Shown here: in pieces, positions 17,013 to 27,949 of the stretch
Numbering within the stretch: position 1 is the first letter of the stretch
How the letters are laid out: each line of letters opens with the position of its first letter
NCBI RefSeq assembly: GCF_024721975.1
Contig: NZ_JANQBB010000001.1
Coordinates: forward strand, 620,001-684,000
DNA: 64,000 nucleotides
Origin: Paenibacillus endoradicis
GTDB lineage: Bacteria > Bacillota > Bacilli > Paenibacillales > Paenibacillaceae
Direction: 5' to 3'
Program-made: the position numbers and the translations under genes
The notes under the pieces: model-generated
Told to the model about the DNA's origin: nothing
Database searches by the model: none
What the model saw: only the letters and a program-made list of their open reading frames with translations

Positions 17013-17500
17013 ACAGACCTCAAAATTATGTTCTATGCGAGAAAAATATGAAGAAACAGCAAAATAGACCTCGAAAATATGGTCTATGCGAGAAAAATAT
17101 GAAGAAACCGTGCAACAGACCTCAAAATTATGGTCTATGAGAGCAAAATATGAAGAAATCGCGCAACAGACCTCAAAATTATGGTCTATAAGAGAAAAAT
17201 ATGAAGAAACCGCGCAATAAACCTCAAAATTATGGTCTATGCGAGCAAAATATGAAGAAACCGTACAACAGACCTCAAAATTATGGTCTATGCGAGAAAA
17301 ATACGAAGAAATCGCGCAATAGACCTAGAAATTATGGTCTATGCGAGTAAATAAATGAAAAAACAGCACAATAAACCTCAAAATTATGGGCTATGAGAGC
17401 GAAATATGAAGAAACCGCGCAACAGACCTCAAAATTATGGTCTATGCGAGTAAAATGCTAAGAAACAGCACAATAAACCCAAAAATTATAGTCTATGAGA
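17013..17500. repeat. Tandem array of about ten 51-bp repeats
   Basis: Units start at 17015, 17066, 17117, 17168, 17219, 17270, 17321, 17373, 17424 and 17475. The spacing is 51 bp throughout, except for one 52-bp step between units 7 and 8. The last unit is cut short near 17500. The core of each unit is AGACCTCAAAATTATGGTCT, then ATGCGAG, AAAAATATGAAGAAA and CCGCGCAAC. AGACC and GGTCT form a short inverted repeat around AT-rich DNA. Units differ at scattered positions. Some changes break the inverted repeat without compensation, and stop codons interrupt every frame I followed closely, so this is not a coding repeat. It fills the space between comM and sucC. Confidence 0.95.
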
Positions 17501-17710
17501 CTAACCTCTGGATAAAAATACAATTAGGTTATCATAAACTTTAACCCAATAAGTTAGTGAAAATACCTTAATATGCAATTATATAATGAAAAGTAGCATA
17601 TATAACTGCATAGAAAGTGGAAATTTATCAACGATATCAAAAAGAGATCATATCAATAGCAAAATAAGCTCACTCTTTTTCTAGAAATAAGAGATAATCA
17701 TGGAGAAAGA
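17501..17710. other. AT-rich intergenic DNA upstream of sucC
   Basis: About 210 bases between the repeat array and the sucC promoter region. The stretch is AT-rich with no start codon followed by a sizeable frame, no strong hairpin with a T run, and no recognisable riboswitch. I see nothing definable in it. Confidence 0.4.
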
Positions 17711-17719
17711 TGTTACAAT
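17711..17719 (+). promoter_or_regulatory. Possible extended -10 promoter of sucCD
   Basis: TGTTACAAT gives a TG one base upstream of TACAAT (17714-17719), 58 bases before the sucC ATG. No convincing -35 box lies 16-18 bases upstream. Confidence 0.35.
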
Positions 17720-17776
17720 GTAAGCAGTTTCTTTGTACATATTACTGTAATAGTCAGTGAAATGGAGGATTTCAAC

Positions 17777-18937
17777 ATGAACATCCATGAGTATCAAGGC
17801 AAAGCTGTACTAAAACAATATGGCGTATCCGTTCCCGAAGGGAAAGTAGCTTTCACAGTTGATGAAGCTGTACAAGCTGCGCAAGAACTAGGGACTTCGG
17901 TAGTTGTCGTTAAAGCCCAAATTCATGCTGGTGGCCGCGGTAAAGCCGGTGGAGTAAAAGTAGCAAAAAATCTTGACGAAGTTAGAGCTTATGCAAGTGA
18001 AATTTTAGGCAAGGTGCTAGTTACTCATCAAACTGGTCCAGAAGGCAAAGAAGTTAAGCGTCTTCTGATCGAACAAGGTTGTGACATTAAGAAAGAGTAC
18101 TACGTTGGTGTAGTTCTTGATCGTGCCACAGGTCGTGTAACGTTTATGGCATCAGAAGAAGGCGGTACTGAGATCGAAGAGGTTGCTGCCAGTAATCCAG
18201 AGAAAATTTTCAAAGAAGTGGTTGACCCTGCGATCGGTTTACAGGCTTTCCAAGCTCGTAAATTAGCATATGCAATCAATATTCCGAATGAACTAGTTAA
18301 CAAAGCTGCTAAATTCATGCTTAGTTTATACAGCGCTTTCGTGGAAAAAGATTGCTCTATTGCCGAAATTAACCCTCTAGTTGTAACAGGTGATGGCAAC
18401 GTAATGGCATTGGATGCGAAATTGAATTTTGACTCTAATGCATTGTACCGTCACAAAGACATTTTAGAACTTCGCGATCTTGAAGAAGAAGATTCTAAAG
18501 AAATTGAAGCATCCAAGTATGACCTTAGCTACATTGCACTTGATGGCGACATCGGATGTATGGTTAATGGCGCAGGACTTGCGATGGCGACAATGGATAT
18601 AATTAAACATTACGGTGGAGACCCAGCTAACTTCCTAGATGTTGGGGGCGGTGCGACTACTGAAAAAGTAACAGAAGCATTCAAGATTATTCTGTCTGAT
18701 GAAAAAGTTAAAGGTATTTTCGTGAACATTTTTGGCGGCATTATGCGTTGTGATGTTATCGCAAACGGTGTGGTAGAAGCTGCTAAGCAAATCGGCCTAG
18801 ATCGTCCACTTGTCGTTCGCCTTGAAGGAACGAATGTGGAACTAGGAAAGCAGATTCTTAATGAATCTGGTCTGAATATTGTTGCGGCTGATTCCATGGC
18901 AGATGGCGCGCAAAAAATTGTAGCTCTAGTGAAATAG
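17777..18937 (+). CDS. sucC: Succinyl-CoA synthetase beta subunit (ADP-forming)
   Basis: The beta subunit of the TCA-cycle enzyme that converts succinyl-CoA to succinate with formation of a nucleoside triphosphate. It carries the ATP-grasp domain and pairs with SucD. The 386-residue sequence starts [17 protein letters not shown] and contains [12 protein letters not shown] in the nucleotide-binding region, EINPLVV and GGGATTEKV. The ATG at 17777 has TGGAGG at proper spacing. The in-frame ATG at 17762 overlaps that site and is rejected. It lies 51 bases upstream of sucD, the standard operon pair. Confidence 0.97.
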   Translation: MNIHEYQGKAVLKQYGVSVPEGKVAFTVDEAVQAAQELGTSVVVVKAQIHAGGRGKAGGVKVAKNLDEVRAYASEILGKVLVTHQTGPEGKEVKRLLIEQGCDIKKEYYVGVVLDRATGRVTFMASEEGGTEIEEVAASNPEKIFKEVVDPAIGLQAFQARKLAYAINIPNELVNKAAKFMLSLYSAFVEKDCSIAEINPLVVTGDGNVMALDAKLNFDSNALYRHKDILELRDLEEEDSKEIEASKYDLSYIALDGDIGCMVNGAGLAMATMDIIKHYGGDPANFLDVGGGATTEKVTEAFKIILSDEKVKGIFVNIFGGIMRCDVIANGVVEAAKQIGLDRPLVVRLEGTNVELGKQILNESGLNIVAADSMADGAQKIVALVK

Positions 18938-18988
18938 AACTGCATTTCTCGAGTAAATACACGAAAACATTCAGAGGATGTGAGATAA

Positions 18989-19921
18989 GTGGCTATTTTG
19001 GTTAATAAAGATACAAAAGTTATTACTCAAGGTATCACTGGTGCTACTGGTCTATTCCATGCAAAAGGTGCATTAGACTATGGCACGCAAATGGTTGGTG
19101 GCGTTACACCTGGTAAAGGTGGAACATCAGTGGAGATTACACTTGAGAATGGTGATGTAGCTACATTACCAGTATTTAATACAGTATCACAAGCGGTTGA
19201 AGCTACAGGTGCTACTGCATCTGTTATCTACGTACCGCCTGCTTTCGCAGCTGAAGCTATTATTGAAGCAGTTGATGCAGGACTTGAACTTGTTATCTGT
19301 ATTACAGAAGGTATTCCTGTACTTGACATGGTTAATGTAAAACGTTATATGGAAGGTAAAGATTCCGTATTAATCGGACCTAACTGTCCAGGCGTTATTA
19401 CTCCAGGCGAGTGCAAAATCGGTATTATGCCTGGTTATATTCATGCTCCGGGTCATGTAGGTGTAGTGTCTCGTTCTGGAACGCTTACTTATGAGGCTGT
19501 TCATCAATTAACTACTCGTGGTATTGGTCAATCGTCTGCGATTGGTATCGGTGGAGACCCTGTTAAAGGTTCTGAGTTTATCGATATTTTGAGTCGCTTT
19601 AACGATGATCCTGAAACTTATGCAGTAATTATGATCGGTGAGATCGGCGGAACTGCAGAAGAAGAAGCTGCTGAGTGGATTAAAGCTAATATGACGAAGC
19701 CTGTAGTAGGTTTCATTGGTGGTGCAACTGCTCCTCCAGGGAAACGTATGGGACATGCTGGAGCGATTATTTCTGGTGGTAAAGGTACCGCTGCTGAGAA
19801 AATTACTACGCTTGAAGCTTGTGGAATTAAAGTAGCACCTACACCATCTGAGATGGGTTCAACTCTAGTATCTGTACTAGAAGAACAAGGTCTACTTGAA
19901 AAATGTATTACAGTGAAATAA
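18989..19921 (+). CDS. sucD: Succinyl-CoA synthetase alpha subunit
   Basis: The alpha subunit binds CoA and carries the phosphohistidine intermediate. The 310-residue sequence shows the CoA-binding [10 protein letters not shown] near the N-terminus and the active His256 in [11 protein letters not shown]. It is about ten residues longer than B. subtilis SucD because of a short insertion after GGTSVEI. Translation starts at GTG 18989 behind GAGGATGTGAG. The gene is followed not by an immediate terminator but by a 118-bp inverted-repeat element and then a strong terminator. Confidence 0.97.
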   Translation: MAILVNKDTKVITQGITGATGLFHAKGALDYGTQMVGGVTPGKGGTSVEITLENGDVATLPVFNTVSQAVEATGATASVIYVPPAFAAEAIIEAVDAGLELVICITEGIPVLDMVNVKRYMEGKDSVLIGPNCPGVITPGECKIGIMPGYIHAPGHVGVVSRSGTLTYEAVHQLTTRGIGQSSAIGIGGDPVKGSEFIDILSRFNDDPETYAVIMIGEIGGTAEEEAAEWIKANMTKPVVGFIGGATAPPGKRMGHAGAIISGGKGTAAEKITTLEACGIKVAPTPSEMGSTLVSVLEEQGLLEKCITVK

Positions 19922-19942
19922 TGATATAGATCTATAAGTTAA

Positions 19943-20060
19943 GTTCAAAAAGTGGGCTTTTAGAACCGAGAATATGAAGTGTACTTTCCAAGTTCGCTTC
20001 ATATTCGACGTCGAATAAATTGCGAAGCTAATCATCGTTATCAAAGTCTACTTTTTGAAC
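19943..20060. repeat. 118-bp nested inverted-repeat element
   Basis: Outer arms GTTCAAAAAGTGGGCTTT (19943-19960) and AAAGTCTACTTTTTGAAC (20043-20060) pair over 18 positions, allowing G-U in RNA. Inside lie a second inverted repeat, GAATATGAAG (19970-19979) with CTTCATATTC (19997-20006), and a perfect 12-base palindrome, TTCGACGTCGAA (20004-20015). It has no open frame and no clear target-site duplication. The size and terminal repeats resemble a miniature inverted-repeat element; a structured RNA is the alternative. Confidence 0.75.
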
Positions 20061-20074
20061 AATCTCTGTAAGGC

Positions 20075-20121
20075 AAGCAGCCTTATCTCTTTCAATTGAA
20101 AGGGGTAAGGCTGCTTTTTTT
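20075..20121 (+). terminator. Terminator of the sucCD unit
   Basis: AAGCAGCCTTA (20075-20085) pairs perfectly with TAAGGCTGCTT (20106-20116). TTTC/GAAA can pair inside the loop, and T residues continue to 20121. Confidence 0.9.
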
Positions 20122-20239
20122 ATGAAATATTTAGAAAATTTAAGCAATTTACGATGCAAGACTTGCAATCTGCCTCTATATTAAGGCACAATATGAGAGT
20201 GCTAGTGCAAGCTCTTGTTCATAACGGAGGAGTATTCAC

Positions 20240-21364
20240 ATGAACAATGATCCGTATAAACACTTTATGATCGAGCTTTCCGAAGTAGCAGGTGTTGGTT
20301 GGCATACAATGAAACTTATTATAGATAACAATCTTTATGAGGAAGATGTATGGCATGTTGAACGATTACAACAACTTGGAGTAAAGGCACAAACTTCTGA
20401 AAGATTATATCAATTTAGAAGCAATTATAATTATGAGAGTAATGAAGAAAGAGTAACTCATCAACTACGGAATCGATATAGCTGTATTACCTATTGGGAT
20501 GATCGATATCCAGAAACGTTGAAACAAATTGCTCAGCCACCTTGGATTCTATACGTTCGTGGCCGACTAGAACTACTTCAGAGACAATCGTTAGCTATAG
20601 TTGGCACTAGATATCCTACGAGCTATGGTAAACAGTGTACAAAGCTATTCAGTGGACAATTTGCAGAACAAGGTTTAACGATTGTGAGTGGTTTTGCTAA
20701 TGGTGTTGATACCATTGCTCACAAAGAAGCGTTAGCATATCTAAGTTCAACGATTGCAATATTACCTACAGCAATAACTCAATGCTATCCTGCTAACAAT
20801 TATGAATTATATGAACGTATAGGAGAAGAAGGTTTACTTCTATCTGAAAGTGTACATGCTTCACCTGTACACCCTGGTCAATTTCATCAGCGTAATCGAA
20901 TTATTGCAGGCTTAAGTCTTGCTTCTATTATAATAGAAGGAGAACGAAAAAGTGGTTCGATGATTACAGCAAAGCATGCAATGGATATGGATCGTGAACT
21001 ATTTGCGGTACCTGGACCTATTAATTCAGCAAAAAGTGATGGACCAAACTTTCTTATTCATAATGGATATGCTAGAATGCTATTGTCCTCACATCAATTG
21101 TTTGAGGAATTACCATGGTTAAAAAATATTGTGAATAGTCAACATGCTAATGAACCGAATCTCCAAAAGAAGAACAAATTATTATATGAATTGTCTGAGG
21201 ATGAAGTTATTATTGTTACATTGCTGAGAGAAAATTCCCTCTCTATTAATGAGATTTTTAATATTACTAATATTCCGTTTGGACATTTGAACGTTCTTCT
21301 GCTAAATTTATGTATAAAACAATTCATAGAACAACATCCTGGTTCAATATATATTGCACTGTAA
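20240..21364 (+). CDS. dprA: DNA processing protein DprA (Smf)
   Basis: DprA binds incoming single-stranded DNA and loads RecA during natural transformation. The 374-residue protein has an N-terminal helix-hairpin-like region, then the Rossmann-fold core with VGTR at 121-124, [12 protein letters not shown] at 150-161, and a [11 protein letters not shown] segment ending in AVPGP. A winged-helix-type C-terminal domain runs from about 310. The ATG follows ACGGAGGAG. Its position before topA is the usual Firmicutes order. With comM nearby, a transformation-related role is plausible, though competence in this organism is not shown. Confidence 0.94.
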   Translation: MNNDPYKHFMIELSEVAGVGWHTMKLIIDNNLYEEDVWHVERLQQLGVKAQTSERLYQFRSNYNYESNEERVTHQLRNRYSCITYWDDRYPETLKQIAQPPWILYVRGRLELLQRQSLAIVGTRYPTSYGKQCTKLFSGQFAEQGLTIVSGFANGVDTIAHKEALAYLSSTIAILPTAITQCYPANNYELYERIGEEGLLLSESVHASPVHPGQFHQRNRIIAGLSLASIIIEGERKSGSMITAKHAMDMDRELFAVPGPINSAKSDGPNFLIHNGYARMLLSSHQLFEELPWLKNIVNSQHANEPNLQKKNKLLYELSEDEVIIVTLLRENSLSINEIFNITNIPFGHLNVLLLNLCIKQFIEQHPGSIYIAL

Positions 21365-21392
21365 TTTGTTTCTAAAAGAGGAGGCACCTCGT

Positions 21393-23489
21393 ATGGCAGA
21401 TTCGTTAGTCATTGTAGAATCACCCGCCAAAGCCAAAACGATTGGTAAGTATTTAGGTAGTAAATATATTGTCAAAGCGTCTATGGGACATATTCGTGAT
21501 TTACCTAAAAGTCAAATTGGTGTTGAAGTGGAAAATGATTTTAACCCGAAATACATTACGATTCGTGGTAAAGGTAGTGTATTAAAGGAACTGAAAGACG
21601 CAAGTAAAAAAGTTAAAAAAGTCTATCTCGCAGCCGATCCCGATCGCGAAGGAGAAGCGATTGCTTGGCATTTGGCTCATTATCTAGATATCGATGAGAC
21701 AGATTCCTGTCGTGTAGTATTCAATGAAATTACAAAGCAAGCGGTAAAGGATGCATTCAAATCGCCGCGCGCTATTAATATGGACTTAGTTAATGCACAA
21801 CAAGCAAGACGTATTTTAGACCGATTAGTGGGCTACAAGATTAGTCCGCTATTATGGAAAAAAGTTAAAAAAGGTCTATCAGCTGGCCGAGTACAATCGG
21901 TAACGGTGAAAATGATTCTTGATCGTGAACACGAGATTGATGCTTTTATTCCAGAAGAATATTGGTCAATTACTGCAAAACTTGAACACCAAAAACAGAA
22001 TTTTGAAGCGAAGTTCTATGGTTTGAACGGTAAGAAGAAAGAACTTTCCAATCAAAATGATGTTGATGAAGTGCTAGCTGCTATGGCAAATGATAAGTTT
22101 ACTGTAGCTGAAGTGAAAGAGAAAGAAAGATTAAGAAATCCTTCTCCACCTTTCATCACAAGTTCATTGCAGCAGGAAGCGGCTCGTAAGCTTGGATTTA
22201 GAGCTTCTAAGACGATGAGCGTTGCGCAACAGCTTTACGAGGGTGTAGAGCTTGGTAAGGAAGGTACAGTCGGTTTGATTACGTATATGAGAACCGATTC
22301 CACTCGTATTTCTCCTATTGCGCAAGAAGAGGCTCGTGAATATGTGACCAACAAATACGGTGCTACGTATATTCCAGATGAACCAAGACAATATTTGAAG
22401 AAAAACAGTAACTCACAAGATGCGCATGAAGCGATTCGACCAACATCTATTATTCGTGATCCAGAAACGATGAAACCTTTCTTGTCTCGAGACCAATTCA
22501 GACTGTACAAATTAGTCTGGGATCGTTTTGCTTCAAGTCAGATGTCATCTGCTGTTCTTGACACAATGACAGTTGATTTCAACAGTGGGTCAGCAACTTT
22601 CCGTGCTACAGGTTCAAAAATTAAATTCGCAGGATTTATGAAAGTATATGTGGAAGGTAACGATGATGATACGGTAGAGGAGTACACTTTACTTCCTGCA
22701 CTATCCATTGGTGAAAAACTTGATCCAGAAACTATTGATCCAAAGCAACATTTCACTCAACCACCACCGAGATATACGGAAGCAAGACTTGTGAAAGCGC
22801 TGGAAGAGTTAGGTATCGGTCGACCAAGTACGTATGCTCCTACATTAGAAACGGTTCAAAAACGTGGCTATGTGGCATTAGAGGAGAAAAAGTTTTTTCC
22901 TACAGAACTTGGAGAATTAGTCATTCAGCTTATGGAAGAATTCTTCCCTGAAATTTTGAATGTTGAGTTTACTGCCAATATGGAAGGGAACCTTGACCAT
23001 GTGGAAGAGGGAACGGAAGATTGGGTTAAAATTTTAGCTGACTTCTATGAAACTTTTGAGAAGAGATTAGAAGTAGCTGAAGAAGAAATGAAAGAAATTG
23101 AAATTCAAGATGAGGTATCTGATGAGCTTTGTGAGAAGTGCGGCAAACCATTAGTATACAAAATGGGACGCTTCGGAAGATTTTTAGCATGTTCTGGATT
23201 CCCAGATTGTAGAAATACGAAACCTATCGTGAAAGATATTGGAGTTACTTGCCCGAAATGTAATAAAGGACATATCGTCGAAAGACGAAGTAAAAAGGGT
23301 AGAATCTTCTTTGGTTGTGATTCTTATCCAGAGTGTGATTATGTTTCATGGGATAAGCCTACAAACAAACCTTGTCCAAATTGTAATGAGGTACTTGTCG
23401 AAAAGCGTAATCGAAGTGGCGCCAAACTAAAATGTGTAAGTTGTGATTACTCGGAAGAAATTATCGAGGATGAGAACGAAGAACTATAA
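21393..23489 (+). CDS. topA: DNA topoisomerase I (type IA)
   Basis: Relaxes negative supercoils by a single-strand passage mechanism. The 698-residue protein starts [17 protein letters not shown] (Toprim domain), contains [13 protein letters not shown], and carries the active Tyr298 in [13 protein letters not shown]. It ends with three four-cysteine zinc fingers: CEKCGKPL to CSGFPDC, CPKCNKG to CDSYPEC, and CPNCNEV to CVSC. The ATG at 21393 has AGAGGAGG upstream. The longer frame from 21354 overlaps the dprA 3' end and is not used. Confidence 0.97.
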   Translation: MADSLVIVESPAKAKTIGKYLGSKYIVKASMGHIRDLPKSQIGVEVENDFNPKYITIRGKGSVLKELKDASKKVKKVYLAADPDREGEAIAWHLAHYLDIDETDSCRVVFNEITKQAVKDAFKSPRAINMDLVNAQQARRILDRLVGYKISPLLWKKVKKGLSAGRVQSVTVKMILDREHEIDAFIPEEYWSITAKLEHQKQNFEAKFYGLNGKKKELSNQNDVDEVLAAMANDKFTVAEVKEKERLRNPSPPFITSSLQQEAARKLGFRASKTMSVAQQLYEGVELGKEGTVGLITYMRTDSTRISPIAQEEAREYVTNKYGATYIPDEPRQYLKKNSNSQDAHEAIRPTSIIRDPETMKPFLSRDQFRLYKLVWDRFASSQMSSAVLDTMTVDFNSGSATFRATGSKIKFAGFMKVYVEGNDDDTVEEYTLLPALSIGEKLDPETIDPKQHFTQPPPRYTEARLVKALEELGIGRPSTYAPTLETVQKRGYVALEEKKFFPTELGELVIQLMEEFFPEILNVEFTANMEGNLDHVEEGTEDWVKILADFYETFEKRLEVAEEEMKEIEIQDEVSDELCEKCGKPLVYKMGRFGRFLACSGFPDCRNTKPIVKDIGVTCPKCNKGHIVERRSKKGRIFFGCDSYPECDYVSWDKPTNKPCPNCNEVLVEKRNRSGAKLKCVSCDYSEEIIEDENEEL

Positions 23490-23531
23490 CATAGTTATGT
23501 ATAGATCGTAATACCTATATGTAACGTCATG

Positions 23532-23560
23532 TCCTCCCATTCTTTGGGAGGATATTGTCT
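23532..23560 (+). terminator. Weak terminator-like hairpin after topA
   Basis: TCCTCCCA (23532-23539) pairs perfectly with TGGGAGGA (23545-23552) around a 5-base loop. The following bases are T-rich but broken (TATTGTCTTTCT), so termination may be incomplete. Confidence 0.5.
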
Positions 23561-23606
23561 TTCTATACTTAAAACTAGAGAATGTGATTTGAGAGGATGA
23601 AATAGA

Positions 23607-24926
23607 TTGAGCAATCAGAAAGTAATTGTTGTAGGTGCAGGTCTAGCGGGTAGCGAGGCAGCTTGGCAAATCGCTGAGCAAGGCGTTGAAGTTATTCTAT
23701 ATGAGATGCGTCCTGTAACAAAAACTCCTGCACATCATACGAACCAATTTGCTGAGTTAGTATGTAGTAATAGTTTGCGAGCAAATGGTTTAAGTAACGC
23801 GGTTGGGGTATTGAAGGAAGAAATGCGTATGCTGGATTCCATCATTATCAGTAGTGCTGACCAACATGCTGTTCCAGCTGGAGGGGCATTAGCAGTTGAC
23901 CGTGACGGTTTTTCTGGGGAAATCACGAATCGTTTGCGCAATCATCCGCTAATCGATGTTCGCAATGAGGAAGTAACGGAAATTCCTGAGGACGGAATTG
24001 TTGTCATTGCTACAGGACCATTAACAGCAGAATCATTGTCTAAGCAAATTCAAGGATTACTTGGAGAAGAGTATTTCTATTTCTACGATGCAGCAGCTCC
24101 TATCATTGAAAAAGATTCCATTGATATGGATAAAGTATACTTAGCATCTCGTTATGATAAAGGTGAAGCTGCCTATTTGAATTGTCCGATGACTGAAGAT
24201 GAATTCAATGCATTCTATGATGAATTAGTAACTGCTGAGGTTGCTCAATTAAAGGAATTTGAAAAGGAAGTATACTTTGAAGGTTGTATGCCTATCGAAG
24301 TTATGGCCACTCGTGGTAGACAAACGATGTTATTCGGCCCTCTAAAGCCGGTAGGACTTGTTAATCCTCATACAGATAAATTGCCACATGCCGTTATTCA
24401 ATTACGTCAAGATAATGCTGCAGGAACTCTATACAATATGGTAGGCTTCCAAACGCATTTGAAATGGGGAGAGCAAAAACGTGTGTTCTCAATGATTCCT
24501 GGACTTGAAAATGCGGAGTTCGTACGTTACGGCGTTATGCATCGTAATACATTTATCAATTCACCCAGCTTGATGCGTCCTACGTATCAAACGAAACAAA
24601 GAGAGAATTTATTCTTTGCGGGTCAGATGACAGGTGTAGAAGGATATGTTGAGTCAGCAGCTTCAGGATTAATCGCTGGTATAAATGCAGCGAAACTTGC
24701 AAAAGGTGAACCTTTAGTGCAATTGCCTGTACAATCAGCGCTTGGAAGCATGGCTGAGTACATTACAACAGCTGATTTCAAACATTTTCAACCAATGAAC
24801 GCAAACTTTGGTCTGTTTCCACCACTTGAGAATAAAATTCGAAATAAGAAGGAAAAAAATGAGGCGATCGCAAATCGCGCATTAGAGCATATTCAACAAT
24901 TTAAGGATGAGCATTTCGGTAGATAA
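23607..24926 (+). CDS. trmFO: tRNA (uracil-54-C5)-methyltransferase TrmFO (folate/FAD-dependent)
   Basis: Makes ribothymidine-54 in the T-loop of tRNA, using methylenetetrahydrofolate and FAD. The 439-residue protein begins with the dinucleotide-binding motif [11 protein letters not shown] at 10-20. It contains [12 protein letters not shown] and the catalytic cysteine segment [14 protein letters not shown]. Near the C-terminus it has [20 protein letters not shown]. Translation starts at TTG 23607 after GAGAGGATG. In B. subtilis this gene (gid) is followed by codV and then clpQ; here hslV follows directly. Confidence 0.96.
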   Translation: MSNQKVIVVGAGLAGSEAAWQIAEQGVEVILYEMRPVTKTPAHHTNQFAELVCSNSLRANGLSNAVGVLKEEMRMLDSIIISSADQHAVPAGGALAVDRDGFSGEITNRLRNHPLIDVRNEEVTEIPEDGIVVIATGPLTAESLSKQIQGLLGEEYFYFYDAAAPIIEKDSIDMDKVYLASRYDKGEAAYLNCPMTEDEFNAFYDELVTAEVAQLKEFEKEVYFEGCMPIEVMATRGRQTMLFGPLKPVGLVNPHTDKLPHAVIQLRQDNAAGTLYNMVGFQTHLKWGEQKRVFSMIPGLENAEFVRYGVMHRNTFINSPSLMRPTYQTKQRENLFFAGQMTGVEGYVESAASGLIAGINAAKLAKGEPLVQLPVQSALGSMAEYITTADFKHFQPMNANFGLFPPLENKIRNKKEKNEAIANRALEHIQQFKDEHFGR

Positions 24927-25028
24927 TTCCAATCTATGTGTTAATAAAACCTGTATTGGGAAAAGTTACTTTATATCCTTGAGAAGTTACTCAAAAAGTA
25001 CATGAAAAGTTTGGAGGAGGCGTAAAAG

Positions 25029-25574
25029 ATGGAAATGCAATTTCATGCGACAACGATTTGTGCTGTAAGACACAATGGCAAAGGTGCTATTGCTGGTGAT
25101 GGGCAAGTGACCTTTGGTAATTCAATGGTCATGAAGGGAACGGCAAAGAAAGTACGTCGTTTGTACCGTGGTCAAGTTGTATCAGGTTTTGCTGGCTCTG
25201 TAGCAGATGCTATTACGTTGTTTGAAAAGTTTGAAGCTAAACTAGAAGAACATCATGGTAATTTGCAACGTGCAGCAGTTGAACTTGCCAAAGAATGGCG
25301 TTCAGATCGTGTCCTTCGTAAACTGGAAGCGATGATGATTGTAATGGACAAAAGTGGAATGTTATTGATTTCAGGTAATGGTGAAATTATCGAACCTGAC
25401 GATGATGTTATTGCCATCGGTTCAGGTGGATCTTTTGCTTTATCGGCTGCAAGAGCGATGAAACGTCATGCTCCTGACATGGAGGCTAAGGATATTGCCC
25501 ATGGAGCTTTGGAGATTGCAGCAGAAATATGCGTTTATACTAATCACAATATTGTGGTAGAAGAAATATTATAG
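25029..25574 (+). CDS. hslV: ATP-dependent protease peptidase subunit HslV (ClpQ)
   Basis: The proteolytic chamber of the HslUV (CodWX) protease. The 181-residue sequence contains [20 protein letters not shown] and the [13 protein letters not shown] segment. In most HslV proteins the mature N-terminus is the threonine of TTI. In B. subtilis ClpQ a serine at position 2 has been reported to act instead. Here position 2 is Glu, and the TTI threonine is at residue 8, so processing would need to remove seven residues. GGAGGAGG eight bases before the ATG fixes the start at 25029 rather than the ATG at 25035. Confidence 0.95.
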   Translation: MEMQFHATTICAVRHNGKGAIAGDGQVTFGNSMVMKGTAKKVRRLYRGQVVSGFAGSVADAITLFEKFEAKLEEHHGNLQRAAVELAKEWRSDRVLRKLEAMMIVMDKSGMLLISGNGEIIEPDDDVIAIGSGGSFALSAARAMKRHAPDMEAKDIAHGALEIAAEICVYTNHNIVVEEIL

Positions 25575-25594
25575 AGTAGCGGAGGCGATGAGGA

Positions 25595-26998
25595 ATGGAT
25601 AACAAAGCTCTGACACCGCGTCAAATTGTTGCGGAACTTGATAAGTATATTGTTGCTCAAAAAGATGCAAAACGTTCAGTGGCGGTTGCGCTACGTAATC
25701 GTTATCGTAGAAGTATGTTAGATGAAAGCCTTCGCGATGAGATTGTTCCGAAAAATATTCTTATGATCGGACCTACAGGAGTCGGGAAGACGGAAATTGC
25801 AAGACGTCTTGCTAAATTAGTGAAAGCGCCATTTGTGAAGGTGGAAGCTACTAAATTTACTGAAGTAGGTTATGTTGGACGTGATGTTGAATCGATGGTC
25901 CGCGATTTGGTTGAAGTTGCGATTCGTATGGTGAAAGTTGAAAAAACAGAAGTCGTTAAAGCTGAAGCTGAAAAACTTGCTAATGAGCGAATTGTTGAAC
26001 TACTGGCACCTTCACAAGTTAAACCTAAATCTAACAAAAACCCATTCGAAATGTTGTTTGGTGGTAATAACTCTGATGATTCCGAACGTGATAAAGAAAC
26101 AGAGATTGATCATGGACTAGCAGAGCGAAGAACAAAAGTTAAGGCTGATCTTGAAGCAGGTAGACTTGAGAATGAGCAAATCCAAATTGAGGTAGAAGAT
26201 AGTTCTCCCAATATGATGGATATGTTGAGTGGTCAAGGTTTAGAAAATTCTGGGATGAACATGCAAGATATTTTAGGTTCACTAATGCCTAAAAAACCTA
26301 AGAAGAGAAAGTTGCCTGTAAAAGAAGCAAGAAAAGTACTCACACAAGAAGAAGCTACTAAACTTATTGATATGGATGAAGTCATCGCAGAATCTGTTAT
26401 TCGTGCTGAGCAGAGTGGAATTATTTTCATCGATGAAATCGATAAAATTGCTGCACCGTCTCGAGGATCAGGCCCAGATGTATCGCGTGAAGGTGTCCAA
26501 AGAGATATTTTACCGATCGTGGAAGGCTCTACGATTATGACGAAGTATGGACCTGTTAGAACTGACTATGTGCTGTTTGTTGCAGCTGGTGCATTCCATA
26601 TTGCAAAACCTTCAGATCTTATTCCTGAGTTACAAGGGCGCTTCCCAATTCGTGTCGAATTAACTTCTCTTACTGAAGAAGACTTCGTTAACATTTTGAC
26701 AGAACCAAAAAATGCATTGACGAAGCAATATACCGCATTATTGGAAACTGAAGGTATTAAAATTGACTTTACTGAAGATGCGATTAAAGAAATTGCTAAA
26801 ATAGCAGCAGATGTGAATCGGAATATGGAAAATATCGGTGCTAGAAGATTGCATACTATTCTCGAAAAATTGTTAGAAGATCTTTCATTTGAGGCTCCTG
26901 AATTAACGTTAGAACATATGCAAATTACTCCTGAGTATGTTAGAGCTAAGCTAGGGAACATTGCAAAAGATCGTGATTTGAGTCAATATATTTTGTAG
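25595..26998 (+). CDS. hslU: HslU (ClpY) AAA+ unfoldase subunit
   Basis: The ATPase partner of HslV; it recognises, unfolds and feeds substrates. The 467-residue protein starts with [21 protein letters not shown] and has Walker A GPTGVGKT at 59-66, followed by the pore-loop segment [11 protein letters not shown]. The Walker B motif [11 protein letters not shown] and the sensor region [10 protein letters not shown] follow. The family I domain lies at about 110-240 and is rich in charged residues. It begins 20 bases after hslV, preceded by GCGGAGGCGATGAGG, so the pair is an operon. Confidence 0.97.
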   Translation: MDNKALTPRQIVAELDKYIVAQKDAKRSVAVALRNRYRRSMLDESLRDEIVPKNILMIGPTGVGKTEIARRLAKLVKAPFVKVEATKFTEVGYVGRDVESMVRDLVEVAIRMVKVEKTEVVKAEAEKLANERIVELLAPSQVKPKSNKNPFEMLFGGNNSDDSERDKETEIDHGLAERRTKVKADLEAGRLENEQIQIEVEDSSPNMMDMLSGQGLENSGMNMQDILGSLMPKKPKKRKLPVKEARKVLTQEEATKLIDMDEVIAESVIRAEQSGIIFIDEIDKIAAPSRGSGPDVSREGVQRDILPIVEGSTIMTKYGPVRTDYVLFVAAGAFHIAKPSDLIPELQGRFPIRVELTSLTEEDFVNILTEPKNALTKQYTALLETEGIKIDFTEDAIKEIAKIAADVNRNMENIGARRLHTILEKLLEDLSFEAPELTLEHMQITPEYVRAKLGNIAKDRDLSQYIL

Positions 26999-27026
26999 CA
27001 GCATTAGATTTGGGAGGCAATTGGTA

Positions 27027-27794
27027 ATGAGTTTATTGAATAAAACACGAACTTTGAATCGTTTATTACAGCGTGCAGCAGGTAAGTCAGTTAACTTTAG
27101 AGAAATGGCTGAAGTGCTTTGCACGACGATTCAGTCCAATGTGTTCGTTGTTAGTCGTCGAGGTAAAGTGCTCGGTTGTGCTGCTTTAGATATTTATGCA
27201 CATGATTATTTACGTGCTTTGAACTCAGATGAACTTAGATTTTCTAATGAAATGAATGCTTTGTTCTTAGAGTTCGCAGAAACAAACACAAATGTTTCTA
27301 TGGAAAAAATGGATTCTGAATTAATTGTCAGATTAGGTGATCAAGAAAATATGACTATTGTCCCAATTATCGGTGGGGGCGATCGGCTTGGTACATTATT
27401 ACTTACGCGTATGAAAGCAGAGTTTACCGATGAAGACCTAGTTCTTGCGGAGTACGGTAGCACAATAGTTGGTATGGAGATATTAAGAGAGCGCAGCGAG
27501 GAGATCGAACAAGAAGCTCGTAGCAGAGCGGTAGTTGCTGTAGCAATTGGATCACTGTCCTATAGCGAATTAGAAGCGGTGGAACATATTTTTGAAGAAC
27601 TTGATGGTAAAGAAGGGTTGCTTGTAGCTTCGAAGATAGCGGACCGTGTAGGTATTACACGTTCAGTTATCGTAAACGCACTTCGCAAATTAGAGAGTGC
27701 AGGAGTTATTGAAACGCGATCTCTAGGAATGAAAGGTACTTACATTAAGATACTGAATATACAATTATTACAAGAATTAGAAAAACAAAAATAA
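27027..27794 (+). CDS. codY: GTP- and branched-chain-amino-acid-sensing repressor CodY
   Basis: A global nutritional regulator that represses starvation genes when GTP and isoleucine, leucine or valine are plentiful. The 255-residue protein has an N-terminal GAF domain and a C-terminal winged helix with the recognition segment [20 protein letters not shown]. It ends a few residues earlier than the B. subtilis protein. The ATG at 27027 has GGGAGG at proper spacing; an in-frame TTG at 27021 is rejected. It closes the trmFO-hslVU block and is separated from the flagellar operon by a terminator. Confidence 0.97.
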   Translation: MSLLNKTRTLNRLLQRAAGKSVNFREMAEVLCTTIQSNVFVVSRRGKVLGCAALDIYAHDYLRALNSDELRFSNEMNALFLEFAETNTNVSMEKMDSELIVRLGDQENMTIVPIIGGGDRLGTLLLTRMKAEFTDEDLVLAEYGSTIVGMEILRERSEEIEQEARSRAVVAVAIGSLSYSELEAVEHIFEELDGKEGLLVASKIADRVGITRSVIVNALRKLESAGVIETRSLGMKGTYIKILNIQLLQELEKQK

Positions 27795-27816
27795 AGACTA
27801 GTAGAACATACACCCC

Positions 27817-27852
27817 AAAAGCCCTAGTTAATAAATAAAATAGGGCTTTTTT
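27817..27852 (+). terminator. Terminator after codY
   Basis: AAAAGCCCTA (27817-27826) pairs exactly with TAGGGCTTTT (27841-27850) around an AT-rich loop, and the T run continues for two bases. Confidence 0.85.
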
Positions 27853-27949
27853 CTTATTGTAATAATTTAGGGAATTCTTGATTATATAGATATATCTTTC
27901 GACGAAATATTATAAATTTTTAATATTTTTTGTTATGAAATAGAGGATT

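Noticed and set aside
16935..17325. Minus-strand open frame of about 130 codons through repeat units 1-6, with a 17-residue periodic translation
   Set aside because: No ATG, GTG or TTG in frame within the repeats and no ribosome binding site. The frame is open only because the 51-bp unit is a multiple of three. Unit 7 carries a stop, and a 52-bp step shifts the frame.
17015..17500. CRISPR array
   Set aside because: The units are near-identical over their whole 51 bp with no unique spacers, and no cas genes are in the window.
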